From Candidatus Heimdallarchaeota archaeon (lineage in GTDB: Archaea > Asgardarchaeota > Heimdallarchaeia > Heimdallarchaeales > Heimdallarchaeaceae), in contig JABCTC010000012.1 in assembly GCA_018238545.1 (NCBI GenBank), forward strand, positions 26,470-90,469: a DNA stretch of 64,000 bases. The letters run 5' to 3'. Below the pieces are notes generated by a model. The model made no database searches. It was not told where the DNA came from and saw nothing but the letters and a program-made list of their open reading frames with translations. Position numbers and translations under genes: made by a program. Positions 29,329 to 37,905 of this stretch are shown here, piece after piece. Each line of letters begins with the position of its first letter. The first letter of the stretch is position 1.

Positions 29329-29788
29329 GTTCTATGCAGATTCAATGCTCGGTAAATTGGCTCGTTTCTTAAGGTTTCTTGGTTATGATACTCTTTATCG
29401 TAGTGAAGAATCAGTTGAGAAAATGTTAGAAACCTCTATTGAAGATAATCGGATTGTTTTATCAAAATCAAAAGATATTGTAAATAAATGCAATAAATTG
29501 AGCATAAAATCTTTTTTTATGTCTGCTAATGAAATTGAATATCAACTCAGAGTGTTGCATAATGTTTTGCATCTAGAGATGTCTACCCCTCCCCTAAATA
29601 CCAGATGCAGTATGTGTAATAATGAATTGATTGAAAAAAACAAACAAGAAATTATTAACCTCATTCCTAAGCGTACAGCAAGCCATCATGATCGTTTTTG
29701 GCAATGTTCTGCTTGTGGAAAAATTTATTGGATAGGTAGTCATTGGAAAGATATTGAAAAAACAATAACTAGTGCAAAAGTTGGTTGA
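29321..29788 (+). CDS. Mut7-C RNase domain protein (DUF82) with zinc ribbon
   Basis: 155 residues. The PIN-like Mut7-C fold starts FYADSMLGKLARFLRFLGYDT with the characteristic Asp and LARxLRxLGYD motif. It continues IVLSKSKDIVNKC, then a zinc ribbon CSMCNNELIEKN and FWQCSACGKIYW, then GSHWKDI near the end. It is probably an RNA-cleaving enzyme; the biological target is not known. It overlaps the CBS gene start-to-stop and is followed four bases later by AMMECR1. Confidence 0.85.
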   Translation: MNKFYADSMLGKLARFLRFLGYDTLYRSEESVEKMLETSIEDNRIVLSKSKDIVNKCNKLSIKSFFMSANEIEYQLRVLHNVLHLEMSTPPLNTRCSMCNNELIEKNKQEIINLIPKRTASHHDRFWQCSACGKIYWIGSHWKDIEKTITSAKVG

Positions 29789-29792
29789 AGTT

Positions 29793-30410
29793 ATGGATGT
29801 AAAAGATGATACTGGTATCTATTTAGTCAAATTAGCTAGACATTCTGCTAGAAGTTGGGTCATAAATAATGAAAAACCTAAACCGATTGATCCTATTCCT
29901 GAGCAAGCAAAATTCACGACGGGAGTTTTTGTTACAGTAAAAGTATTTGAAAATGGAGAAACTCATCTTAGAGGTTGCATTGGTTACATTCTAGGTATAA
30001 AATCCTTGTATGAGGAAGTAATAGACCTTTCAAGAGAATCTACACTTAATGATCCTCGATTCCCTCCTGTTAAAGAACATGAATTTTCCTCTCTGGTTTT
30101 TGAGGTAACTGTTCTAACTCCACCTGTTGAAATTGAGTATTCTGATTCTGAAGATTTACTTAAACAAATCAATGTTCCTGGAGATGGTTTAATTGTTAAA
30201 TTTGGTAAATTTCAGGGACTATTATTGCCTCAGGTACCTGTAGAACAGAATTGGGATAAAGAGGAGTTCCTTTCATATACTTGTAGAAAAGCTTACTTGC
30301 CTGTTGATATATGGAAAAAAGAGAAAATATCTGTGAAGAAATTTCAAGGAATAGTATTTAGTGAATTAGAACCAAAGGGAGAAATTAAACGATTACCTTT
30401 GAATTATTAA
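29793..30410 (+). CDS. AMMECR1 domain protein
   Basis: About 205 residues. The AMMECR1 signature LRGCIGYI is present within FENGETHLRGCIG, followed by DPRFPPVKEHEF, ITVLTPPVEI-like VTVLTPPVEIEYS and GLLLPQVPVEQNWDKEEFLS. The family is widely conserved in archaea and eukaryotes and often sits with radical-SAM or MEMO genes; its biochemical role is unclear. ATG 29793 lies four bases after the Mut7-C stop and is preferred over GTG 29772. The stop overlaps the convergent ThiI-like gene stop by four bases. Confidence 0.9.
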   Translation: MDVKDDTGIYLVKLARHSARSWVINNEKPKPIDPIPEQAKFTTGVFVTVKVFENGETHLRGCIGYILGIKSLYEEVIDLSRESTLNDPRFPPVKEHEFSSLVFEVTVLTPPVEIEYSDSEDLLKQINVPGDGLIVKFGKFQGLLLPQVPVEQNWDKEEFLSYTCRKAYLPVDIWKKEKISVKKFQGIVFSELEPKGEIKRLPLNY

Positions 30411-31366
30411 TTATAGAAAATTGAAATCTCCTCTTCTCTCAGATCTTCTACTAAGTATGGTACAAAAACTGGAATTGTGGTAGGAAATTTCATAGATATA
30501 TCCTCAAAGATGGTTTTTGACATAGCAATACTCAGACTCTGTGTTTTTTGATAATAATTTAAAACCTCTTCAACATTGAATTGTTTATCACTTGAAAATA
30601 TGACTCTTTCAGTTTTCTTGAGATTTTGTTGTAAAGCAAGCAATTTCGAGATTGCTTTTTGATATTCCTTTGGGTATTGGGAAAACTGTTTTATTGAATA
30701 TATTATTGTAATTGCTCCCCTTTTGTATAGTTGTAATATATTCGCTATATCTTCATTTTCACCAGAAATAATAACTAATACCTTGCCTTGACACCCCGCA
30801 GGAAGTCCTCCCAATCCTTTCGCAATCTGATCATAAACATATGTCACTCCTTCGCGTATTTCCAAGTATAAATAATACTCTGGATCAGTTAGATTGACTC
30901 TTAAGTTGTTATCATTAATATTGTCTAGAATGAACTCTCCAATGTCAGCTGCTATCTCTACGCTCGAAAAAGAATGCTTTCCTGTACGTTTAACTTTTAC
31001 TGCAAACGTGGAGTGATTGCGTAACCTCTCAAAAAATTGTTCCCGTATTATTCCTGTGATTTCTTGAAAATCAGTTTTGCAACTATATACTTTGCTTATG
31101 CTTGATATACCTGGAATGAAATTGCTCAAAAGATGTACTATTTTATCTGTTTCTGCTGAAAAAACAAATATTCTGCTAAATCTGTTTTCTATTTGAAATT
31201 CCTCAATATCATTATTCTTCAAAACAAATTCAATATGAGATATTAGTTTTTTTGTTAACCATCTTCTGGTTTTAGGACTTTTAATACCTATTTCAGAAAA
31301 TCTTATCAAAATTATTTGATGTTGCTCATTTAATCCAATGCTATCATCTAGATTACTCTGTTTCAA
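30407..31366 (-). CDS. ThiI-like THUMP protein with degenerate PP-loop
   Basis: 319 residues. ThiI makes 4-thiouridine in tRNA. Here the N-terminal ferredoxin-like part (LIRFSEIGIKSPKTRRWLTK), the THUMP domain (FAVKVKRTGKHSFSSVEIAADIG, YLYLEIREGVTYVY) and the GLGGLPAGCQGKVLVIIS linker match ThiI. The ATP-binding PP-loop, normally SGGxDS, reads SGENED at residues 201-206. No rhodanese or catalytic-Cys extension is seen. It may therefore bind tRNA without thiolating it. It overlaps the zinc-ribbon gene upstream by 14 bases, so the two are coupled. Confidence 0.78.
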   Translation of the reverse strand: MKQSNLDDSIGLNEQHQIILIRFSEIGIKSPKTRRWLTKKLISHIEFVLKNNDIEEFQIENRFSRIFVFSAETDKIVHLLSNFIPGISSISKVYSCKTDFQEITGIIREQFFERLRNHSTFAVKVKRTGKHSFSSVEIAADIGEFILDNINDNNLRVNLTDPEYYLYLEIREGVTYVYDQIAKGLGGLPAGCQGKVLVIISGENEDIANILQLYKRGAITIIYSIKQFSQYPKEYQKAISKLLALQQNLKKTERVIFSSDKQFNVEEVLNYYQKTQSLSIAMSKTIFEDISMKFPTTIPVFVPYLVEDLREEEISIFYN

Positions 31367-31613
31367 AGAAATCTATACCCTCTATGAATCTCTCGCGTCT
31401 AGCCTCAATTTCAGCTTCAGTAAACCCACTTTCTCCTTCAGAGTCGACAACTTCTATGACGTCTGAAACTTTATGTTCAATCTCATCAGCTACTTCATAA
31501 GCATTTTTTTCTTCAAGTTTAGATTCATATCCACACTTAGAACAGGCTAAGATTTTTGATTTTCCCTTCTTCTTTGGGATTAACAATTTTCCACATTCTG
31601 GACAAAATTCCAT
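31353..31613 (-). CDS. Rpb9/TFS-like N-terminal zinc ribbon protein
   Basis: 86 residues. MEFCPECGKLLIPKK and ILACSKCGYES form the N-terminal zinc ribbon found in RNA polymerase subunit M/TFS. The rest is acidic and helical (EVADEIEHKVSDVIEV, EARRERFIEGIDFFETE). The C-terminal TFIIS-type ribbon with its acidic hairpin is missing, so it should not stimulate transcript cleavage as TFS does. It overlaps the ThiI-like gene downstream. Role unknown. Confidence 0.65.
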   Translation of the reverse strand: MEFCPECGKLLIPKKKGKSKILACSKCGYESKLEEKNAYEVADEIEHKVSDVIEVVDSEGESGFTEAEIEARRERFIEGIDFFETE

Positions 31614-31727
31614 TTCAAACCCTCAACTTGTGATTTTTTTTCTATATGTTCGTTCAACCTTTTGAACGTTTCTGTTTGATACAAATTAGACGGAATCTTC
31701 CATAAGTAAGTTATTTCAAACTACAAA

Positions 31728-31735
31728 CTTTTTAA
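31728..31735 (+). promoter_or_regulatory. TATA box of fni
   Basis: CTTTTTAA is centred 26 bases before ATG 31758, consistent with a leaderless mRNA. Confidence 0.5.
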
Positions 31736-31757
31736 CCAAGGTTTACAAATTAATTTT

Positions 31758-32813
31758 ATGGATCAGAATTTCTCTTCTAATACCACCTCAAGGAAAGATG
31801 AACATCTTAAGATTTGTATCGAAAAAGATGTAAAATACGAAAGTGTTGCATCTGGGTTTGATAATTACACTATTAGACCAAATATTCTTACAGAAATTTC
31901 ACCTGACGATATAGATTTGTCTACTACACTCTTAGGAAAATCGATGGATGCTCCTTTACTAATTGCAGGAATGACTGGAGGTTCAGAGAAAGGGAAAGAA
32001 ATAAACAAAATTATTGCTAAGGTGTGTGATGAATTCAATATCGGTATGGGGGTAGGTTCTCAAAGAGCAGCTATAGAAAATCCTGCTTTGACTGATAGTT
32101 TTCTAGTCAGGGATAGTGCTGTAAACATTCCCTTGTTCGCAAATTTGGGAATTGCTCAATTCTCTTCTGGATATTCAGTTAAAGAAGCAGAAAAAGCTGT
32201 TGAAATGATAAATGCGGACGGATTAACTATTCATATAAATCCTTTACAAGAATTCATTCAACATGATGGGCATAAGAGGTTGATGAATATTCAACAAAAC
32301 CTCAAAGATGTGGTAAGTGGGTGTAAATATCCAATTATCGTAAAGAGCGTAGGAACTGGTTTTTCTAAAGAAGATATGAAGTATTTATCGTCTCTCAACA
32401 TAGCTGCAATAGATATCGCTGGTGCTGGAGGAACTAATTGGAAAAAAATTGAAATGTATAGAAACCCCTCTCTGTCAGATCTTTCCTCCTCTCTAATTAA
32501 TTGGGGGATACCTACAGCTGATTGTCTTGTAAATGCTGTTGACGTTTTCGCTGGTTCTTCAAAGAAAATTATAGCTTCTGGTGGAATATGGAACGGTATG
32601 GATGCAGTAAAGGCTCTAATGTTGGGAGCAGACTATGTTGCGTTTGCTTTGCCTGCTTTGTTGGCAATCAGCAAAGATTCAGAAGCAGGATTGAGAAAGT
32701 TTATTCACAATTATATTTTGGAAATGAAAATAGTTCTAACAATGCTGGGTGTAACAAAACTTGAGGAATTAAGAAAGAAAAAAAACTTGTTAATGAGAAA
32801 AATTCCTCATTAA
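31758..32813 (+). CDS. fni: Isopentenyl-diphosphate delta-isomerase, type 2
   Basis: FMN enzyme that interconverts IPP and DMAPP for archaeal isoprenoid lipid synthesis. 351 residues with the type 2 landmarks: R-K-D-E-H near the start (TSRKDEHLKICIEKDV), PLLIAGMTGGS, MGVGSQRAA, HINPLQEFIQHDG, PIIVKSVGTGFS, IDIAGAGGTNW and the flavin-binding end ASGGIWNGMDAVKALMLGAD. All key motifs are intact. It is a single gene with a well-placed TATA box. Confidence 0.93.
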   Translation: MDQNFSSNTTSRKDEHLKICIEKDVKYESVASGFDNYTIRPNILTEISPDDIDLSTTLLGKSMDAPLLIAGMTGGSEKGKEINKIIAKVCDEFNIGMGVGSQRAAIENPALTDSFLVRDSAVNIPLFANLGIAQFSSGYSVKEAEKAVEMINADGLTIHINPLQEFIQHDGHKRLMNIQQNLKDVVSGCKYPIIVKSVGTGFSKEDMKYLSSLNIAAIDIAGAGGTNWKKIEMYRNPSLSDLSSSLINWGIPTADCLVNAVDVFAGSSKKIIASGGIWNGMDAVKALMLGADYVAFALPALLAISKDSEAGLRKFIHNYILEMKIVLTMLGVTKLEELRKKKNLLMRKIPH

Positions 32814-32932
32814 TAATTCAGACTAACTATGATTCGTCATAGAGTATAAACTCTCAGCACTCATTTTTCATCCTTTAGTTATAATGATTATTCGTATAAT
32901 TATCTCTTTTGATAGACACTAAATAACTCACA

Positions 32933-33874
32933 CTAGAAAAATCCGGGATTAAGTATAAACGATGGAATGACAATTGCGACATTGATAACCACAACTATAG
33001 CGAAGACCTTCCAGTCCCATTTAAGTATTTTTGCTCCATCTAGTTGCCAGACTGGTAAACAATTGAATAGAGCAATTAGAGCGTTAAATTGTGCTACTTG
33101 TATGAAAATATTTGGCGTTGCAAATAACCCAATAAATGGTATTATCCCAAAACTCGCATCAGTTAATAAACCTATAACTAAACTAATAGCTCCAATAACT
33201 GCATTGATTGCAGGTCCTGCCAAAGCAACCATACCTAGATCTTTTTTGTCCATTTGCCTGCTCAAAGGTACAATGGCAACAAAACCTGGAACAATTAATC
33301 CAATACGAAAAATCAGGGTAAATAAAGTGTAAATTATCCCTCTCGTCCAGAGTATGTATCTTGCATACTGCCCTCTTCGCTGAGCGACAACCTTGTGAGC
33401 CATCTCATGTGGAAGAAAAGCTGTTGTTATCAAAATGGCTGAAATTAGAAAACCCCACCAATCATTAAAGAAAATCAGTCGAGAAAAACCAAAAACTAAT
33501 ACTATGAGAGTGAAACCTATGAGAATATCAACCAATTCACTACCAAAAGAGAGTAAACCTTTAGATTTTTTCAAACGTTGTTCAATGAGTTTCTTCCTAG
33601 TTTCCTCATCAGCATAAGCATATGGGTCTTGTTGTCGTTGTTGTTGCCCCATTGCTTGTTGAGCCATTTTCATGGCACTTTGGGCCATTTGTCGGACTAC
33701 TTCTTCATTCGATGGGGTGCTTGTAGCTGCATAAGGTTGTTGAGCTTGCACACGTACTGCAGGACAACGATGTGCTTCTGGATCTCTATGTTTCTGACAA
33801 AACGATCCTCTACAATAACGACAGTAGAACAGTAAGTCTTCTTGCGCTCCACAATTAGGATACTCACATCTCAT
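32933..33874 (-). CDS. AN1 zinc finger - site-2 protease (M50) fusion
   Basis: 313 residues. An AN1-type zinc finger leads (CEYPNCGAQEDLLFYCRYCR, then FCQKHRDPEAHRCP), a Gln-rich linker follows, and then the M50 intramembrane metalloprotease: HEMAHKVVAQRRG carries the HExxH zinc site in a membrane helix, LAGPAINAVIGA follows, and NCLPVWQLDGAKIL supplies the LDG Asp ligand. About six membrane helices are predicted. The family cuts membrane proteins within the bilayer; the AN1 finger may bind nucleotide- or ubiquitin-like partners. The substrate is unknown. Confidence 0.85.
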   Translation of the reverse strand: MRCEYPNCGAQEDLLFYCRYCRGSFCQKHRDPEAHRCPAVRVQAQQPYAATSTPSNEEVVRQMAQSAMKMAQQAMGQQQRQQDPYAYADEETRKKLIEQRLKKSKGLLSFGSELVDILIGFTLIVLVFGFSRLIFFNDWWGFLISAILITTAFLPHEMAHKVVAQRRGQYARYILWTRGIIYTLFTLIFRIGLIVPGFVAIVPLSRQMDKKDLGMVALAGPAINAVIGAISLVIGLLTDASFGIIPFIGLFATPNIFIQVAQFNALIALFNCLPVWQLDGAKILKWDWKVFAIVVVINVAIVIPSFILNPGFF

Positions 33875-34036
33875 CTATTTCATTTTGCACAGAACACGGG
33901 CATTTTAGAAGCTATCTATTTAACAGAAAAATAGAAGCAGGAATCATTGGAAGTTGAGTTTGTAGAAGATTGTTTCCAGATACAAATATTTTTTAATACA
34001 AAGCTCAAAAATCCCATGAATTAACTCAACTAGTTG

Positions 34037-35737
34037 ATGATTACTATGAAAACAGACATAGAAATTGCACAAGAAAAAGCTAAGGATATGAAAAATATCC
34101 GAGAAATTGCTGCAAAAATAGGTCTAGAGGAAGATGATCTTGAACAATTTGGTAAATATGTTGCAAAACTAAATTACCAAACAATGCTAAAGATACTCAA
34201 ATCAGACAAACCAAATGGTAAACTAATTGCTGTTACAGCTATGACAGCTTCAAGAGCTGGTGAAGGAAAAACAGTAACCACAATAGGACTCTCTCAAGCA
34301 TTTCAGAAAATAGGAAAGAGTGTAATGTTTGCATTAAGAGAACCTTCAATGGGTCCAACTTTCGGAATAAAAGGAGGAGCAACAGGAGGTCATCTTTCAC
34401 AAGTATTTCCAATGTGGGACATAAATCTGCACTTTACAGGAGATTTACATGCAATTACTTCAGCTCATAATTTACTAGCAGCTTTGCTTGACAATCACTT
34501 AACAAAAGGAAATAAGTGTAACATTGATCCAACCAAAGTAACTTGGCCAAGAACAATAGATATGAATGATAGAGCATTAAGAAATATCATTACTGGACTT
34601 GGTGGAAGAAGAATGGGTGGAGACGTCCGAAACACAGGTTTTGTTATTACAGCAGCTTCAGAAATTATGGCCATTTTAGCTCTATCAGCTGATGTGGGAG
34701 AACTGAAAGAAAGATTAGGAAGTATTCTATTAGGATACACTTATGATGATAAGCCAGTCTTCGCTAGGGATATTGAAGCAGTAGGAGCAATGACACTAAT
34801 ACTGAAAGATGCAATAAAACCAAACCTTGTACAAAACTTTGAAGGAGTACCAGGTTTTATTCACTGCGGTCCATTTGCTAATATTGCGCATGGAAACAGT
34901 TCTATTATCGGTACTAAACTAGCTCTGAAATTAGTTGATTATACTATCACTGAAGGTGGTTTCGCAGCTGACTTAGGTTTCGAAAAATTTGTTGATATTG
35001 TTGCTCGTCAATATGATACCTTGCCAAACGCAGTAGTTCTTGTTGTTACTGCTCGTGCTCTCAAACTCCACGGTGGTATCAAAGATTTAGATGAAGCAAA
35101 GAATATTCATATGGATGAATTAGCTAAAGGTTTCGAAAATGTTGAAAAACATCTTGATAACATGCTTAACGTCTTTAATATACCCCCTGTTGTTGCTATT
35201 AACCGCTTCCCATTTGATTCTGATGAAGAGATTAAATGGATTAAAGACAAGTGCTCTGAACTCGGTGTTACTGCTGCTGAAAGTGAAGTTTTCATGAAAG
35301 GTGGTGAAGGCGGTATTGCTTTAGCTGAAGCTGTTTTAGAAGCAATTGAAAAGGGTAAAGGCGATGTTAAATTCGCTTATGAATTCTCTGATCCTATTAA
35401 AGTTAAAATTGAGAAAATCGCCAAAAAAGTTTATGGAGCAGAAGATGTTGAATACACTCCTCGAGCATTACAGGAGATTGCAGCAATCGAGAAACTAGGT
35501 TTCGCTGATTTTCCAATGTGTATGGCTAAAACCCAACTCAGTCTTTCTGATAAAATTGGTTTGATGGGTGCTCCAAAAGGTTGGACTCTCAATGTAGATG
35601 AAGTTCGTCTTTACACTGGTGCTCGTTTTATCGTTCCTATTTGTGGTAGCATGTTCTTACTGCCTGGACTACCTCCAGTTCCAGCAGCTAATAGAATGGA
35701 TTACACAGAAGATGGTGAAATAATCGGATTAAATTAA
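34037..35737 (+). CDS. fhs: Formate-tetrahydrofolate ligase
   Basis: Joins formate to tetrahydrofolate with ATP to give 10-formyl-THF in the cytoplasm. About 566 residues. The ATP-binding TASRAGEGKTVTTIGLSQAF, REPSMGPTFGIKGGATGGH and GPFANIAHGNSS are family landmarks, with GLPPVPAANRMDY near the end. Codon use changes inside the gene. Before about 34,900, Arg is mostly AGA and Gly mostly GGA; from there to about 35,660, CGT/CGC and GGT dominate. The start is ATG 34037 or 34046; the upstream TTG at 34034 is unlikely. Confidence 0.92.
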   Translation: MITMKTDIEIAQEKAKDMKNIREIAAKIGLEEDDLEQFGKYVAKLNYQTMLKILKSDKPNGKLIAVTAMTASRAGEGKTVTTIGLSQAFQKIGKSVMFALREPSMGPTFGIKGGATGGHLSQVFPMWDINLHFTGDLHAITSAHNLLAALLDNHLTKGNKCNIDPTKVTWPRTIDMNDRALRNIITGLGGRRMGGDVRNTGFVITAASEIMAILALSADVGELKERLGSILLGYTYDDKPVFARDIEAVGAMTLILKDAIKPNLVQNFEGVPGFIHCGPFANIAHGNSSIIGTKLALKLVDYTITEGGFAADLGFEKFVDIVARQYDTLPNAVVLVVTARALKLHGGIKDLDEAKNIHMDELAKGFENVEKHLDNMLNVFNIPPVVAINRFPFDSDEEIKWIKDKCSELGVTAAESEVFMKGGEGGIALAEAVLEAIEKGKGDVKFAYEFSDPIKVKIEKIAKKVYGAEDVEYTPRALQEIAAIEKLGFADFPMCMAKTQLSLSDKIGLMGAPKGWTLNVDEVRLYTGARFIVPICGSMFLLPGLPPVPAANRMDYTEDGEIIGLN

Positions 35738-35821
35738 TTCTCAATCTCTCTTTTTTTCTTTTTTATCTTATCTACTTGCATATTAAGTTAGGTTTTTTAA
35801 CGTAAAACACATAATAATAGT

Positions 35822-36577
35822 ATGCAAAAACGCACATTAGCCTTTTTTCTGTTTGTTTTTACGCTTTTTTCAGTTTCACTTTTCAATGTCGATTTTTCTT
35901 ATGCTGGGTGGGAAGTTGATCCTGTAGGTGATGTCCCCAAAGCTTATCTAGACATCACAAATATGACTATTTCGAAAAATTATTTGGAACTCACTTTAAA
36001 TGCTGATCCCTATTTTAATGATAGTGATGTTAATTGGCGTTTCTATAATATCTGGATTGACACCAGTATGGAAGATACCACTCCTGATACTTCCACTTGG
36101 AGTACTGACGTTTATGAGTATTTAGCTCACTTTGATTGCCGTTGGAATGGTGATCAATGGATAAACAACTCTTACATCAATGCCTTCCACTATTATCTAA
36201 CTTCTGATGGTAGTGCAGAGGTTACCGGAAGTTTCTTCTGGGATGGAAATAACTGGGTTGGATCTGATCCAAATATAGATGTAGCAGTTGTCTCAGGTAG
36301 TACCATTTCTTATGATACTGAAGGAGCTCTTTTTAGAGAACAGCCTTTGGGTACAGGTTATGTTATTCAAGGTGTTGCCAATACTTCCAATCTTACAACA
36401 GTTGACATAGCTCCCGATTATGGATGGCTAGATGAGTTCGATAATTTATGCGTACCACCAAATAACACAGAGCCCGAAACAACACCTACTCCCTTCTCAA
36501 TCTTTGGTTTATTGTTTGGCATAATCCTTCTGGGTATCATTGGTTCAAGCATAAGTAAAACTAGAAAAAGGAATTAA
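35822..36577 (+). CDS. Secreted or surface-anchored protein
   Basis: 251 residues. A signal peptide (basic start MQKR, then a hydrophobic stretch ending near SYA) leads to a beta-rich extracellular part with aromatic and Asn residues (WRFYNIWIDTSMEDTTPDT, FFWDGNNWVGSDPN). Several N-x-S/T sites suggest N-glycosylation. A C-terminal TPTPFSIFGLLFGIILLGII helix followed by KTRKR anchors it or acts as a sorting tail. No enzyme motif. Function unknown. Confidence 0.6.
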   Translation: MQKRTLAFFLFVFTLFSVSLFNVDFSYAGWEVDPVGDVPKAYLDITNMTISKNYLELTLNADPYFNDSDVNWRFYNIWIDTSMEDTTPDTSTWSTDVYEYLAHFDCRWNGDQWINNSYINAFHYYLTSDGSAEVTGSFFWDGNNWVGSDPNIDVAVVSGSTISYDTEGALFREQPLGTGYVIQGVANTSNLTTVDIAPDYGWLDEFDNLCVPPNNTEPETTPTPFSIFGLLFGIILLGIIGSSISKTRKRN

Positions 36578-36657
36578 TTTTTATTGTTTATCCTTCTTTT
36601 TTTTATTTTAATTCTGAAAAAATTGTTAGTGTTACAGCTTCAATTTTGTATAAGTAT

Positions 36658-37905
36658 CTAATCTCTCTGTTCTAATTCTTTTGCATAAATGATTTCGCAG
36701 ATTCTGTGTTTACTTTTTGTGAGATTGACATCTACTTTACTACTGTCTCTTATCCATTTTTCACATGAATTGCAAATAATCTCATCTGGATATCTCCAAT
36801 AATTACATACAACTAAAAATTTCACATTCTCATCTGTTTCATTAATGAAATGATCAGGAATGAATGGTGCTTTATTGAAGAGTTGAATTAACCTTATCAT
36901 TGGATCGAATTCAGGGTAAAACTCCTCACCAATATCAGCCTTTATCAGCTTCACTGTTTCTTCTCTCTCCTTCTCACCCATCTCCCTAATTGTCTGATCT
37001 TCTCTATAAGATATGATTTCTCTGCTTACACGACCAGGAGCTATTTGGAAAATACAATCCTTAACGTAACTATATTCAGCTGCACATCTCATCTCACTGC
37101 AAACAACCTGCTCATTTAATAACTGGCTGAATATTGCTTCTAACATTCCTTCCACGTAGGCACACGCTTTAGTCGCAATTACTCCTAATGATTCCGTCCA
37201 GATTGAGTTTTTCAGCGAAACAGTTGCGACTTTTTCGTCAGGATCAAAATGTAAAATACTAATCTCTCCCCATCTAGAAACGATAGGTGATGTGATTATT
37301 GTGTTGAGGTATGTGCGTAATGAATCATTTTGTTTAGGCTGATAACGCATAGAGATTTTTTTGCCAGCGTCATTTCCTATTTTGCCGAGAATCTGCGAAA
37401 TCGCGTCTTTTCGCCCCTCGAATTGACCATAGAACAACTCTTGGAAAATATTAATAGCATTGTCTTTGAGAGATGTTAAGCAATTTGACACCTCTGGAAA
37501 ATCATCTAAGATAGGATTAGCATAAGTTATAACAATAAACATCTCTGATAATACAATCAGTCTACTGAGTGTTTTATTCATCTCTTCTTCAAGTGAAGAA
37601 ATAGTCAGATATTCTGTAATCGTAGGATCAAATATAACAAAAGAAAGCATGAATTGTTCTACTCCACCTCTTGCCATAGGATTTGGTATAGAAAAGAACA
37701 TGCTTGAATAAACTACATTTGCCATTGCATTAACAAATGCTTTCATTTCTTCCAAAAAATTGAAATCCATAAGTCTGGTTAATGAAGCTGTTATTCTTGT
37801 ATCTTGTATTTCTGCAACGTTAAAGAGTAACCTAGGTCCTAGCCTCTGATCAAAGTGAAACAACATCACATTGATTCTATTTCGAAGATCCGATCTTTCA
37901 GCCAT
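36658..37905 (-). CDS. Longin-like / V4R (Bet3-like) domain protein
   Basis: About 415 residues. The start RINVMLFHFDQRLGPRLLFN has the G-P/G-D-R pattern seen at the beginning of longin/roadblock-like regulatory domains. A V4R-like domain follows from about residue 163 to 290 (DAISQILGKIGNDAGKKI, then ACAYVEGMLEAIFSQLLNE, VVCSEMRCAAEYSYVKDCI). V4R is the fold shared with TRAPP subunit Bet3. The C-terminal part has a CxxC pair (IICNSCEKW). The start is ATG 37905, which overlaps the MfnF-like stop by eight bases, so the two genes are coupled. A ligand-sensing or trafficking-like role is inference. Confidence 0.6.
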   Translation of the reverse strand: MAERSDLRNRINVMLFHFDQRLGPRLLFNVAEIQDTRITASLTRLMDFNFLEEMKAFVNAMANVVYSSMFFSIPNPMARGGVEQFMLSFVIFDPTITEYLTISSLEEEMNKTLSRLIVLSEMFIVITYANPILDDFPEVSNCLTSLKDNAINIFQELFYGQFEGRKDAISQILGKIGNDAGKKISMRYQPKQNDSLRTYLNTIITSPIVSRWGEISILHFDPDEKVATVSLKNSIWTESLGVIATKACAYVEGMLEAIFSQLLNEQVVCSEMRCAAEYSYVKDCIFQIAPGRVSREIISYREDQTIREMGEKEREETVKLIKADIGEEFYPEFDPMIRLIQLFNKAPFIPDHFINETDENVKFLVVCNYWRYPDEIICNSCEKWIRDSSKVDVNLTKSKHRICEIIYAKELEQRD

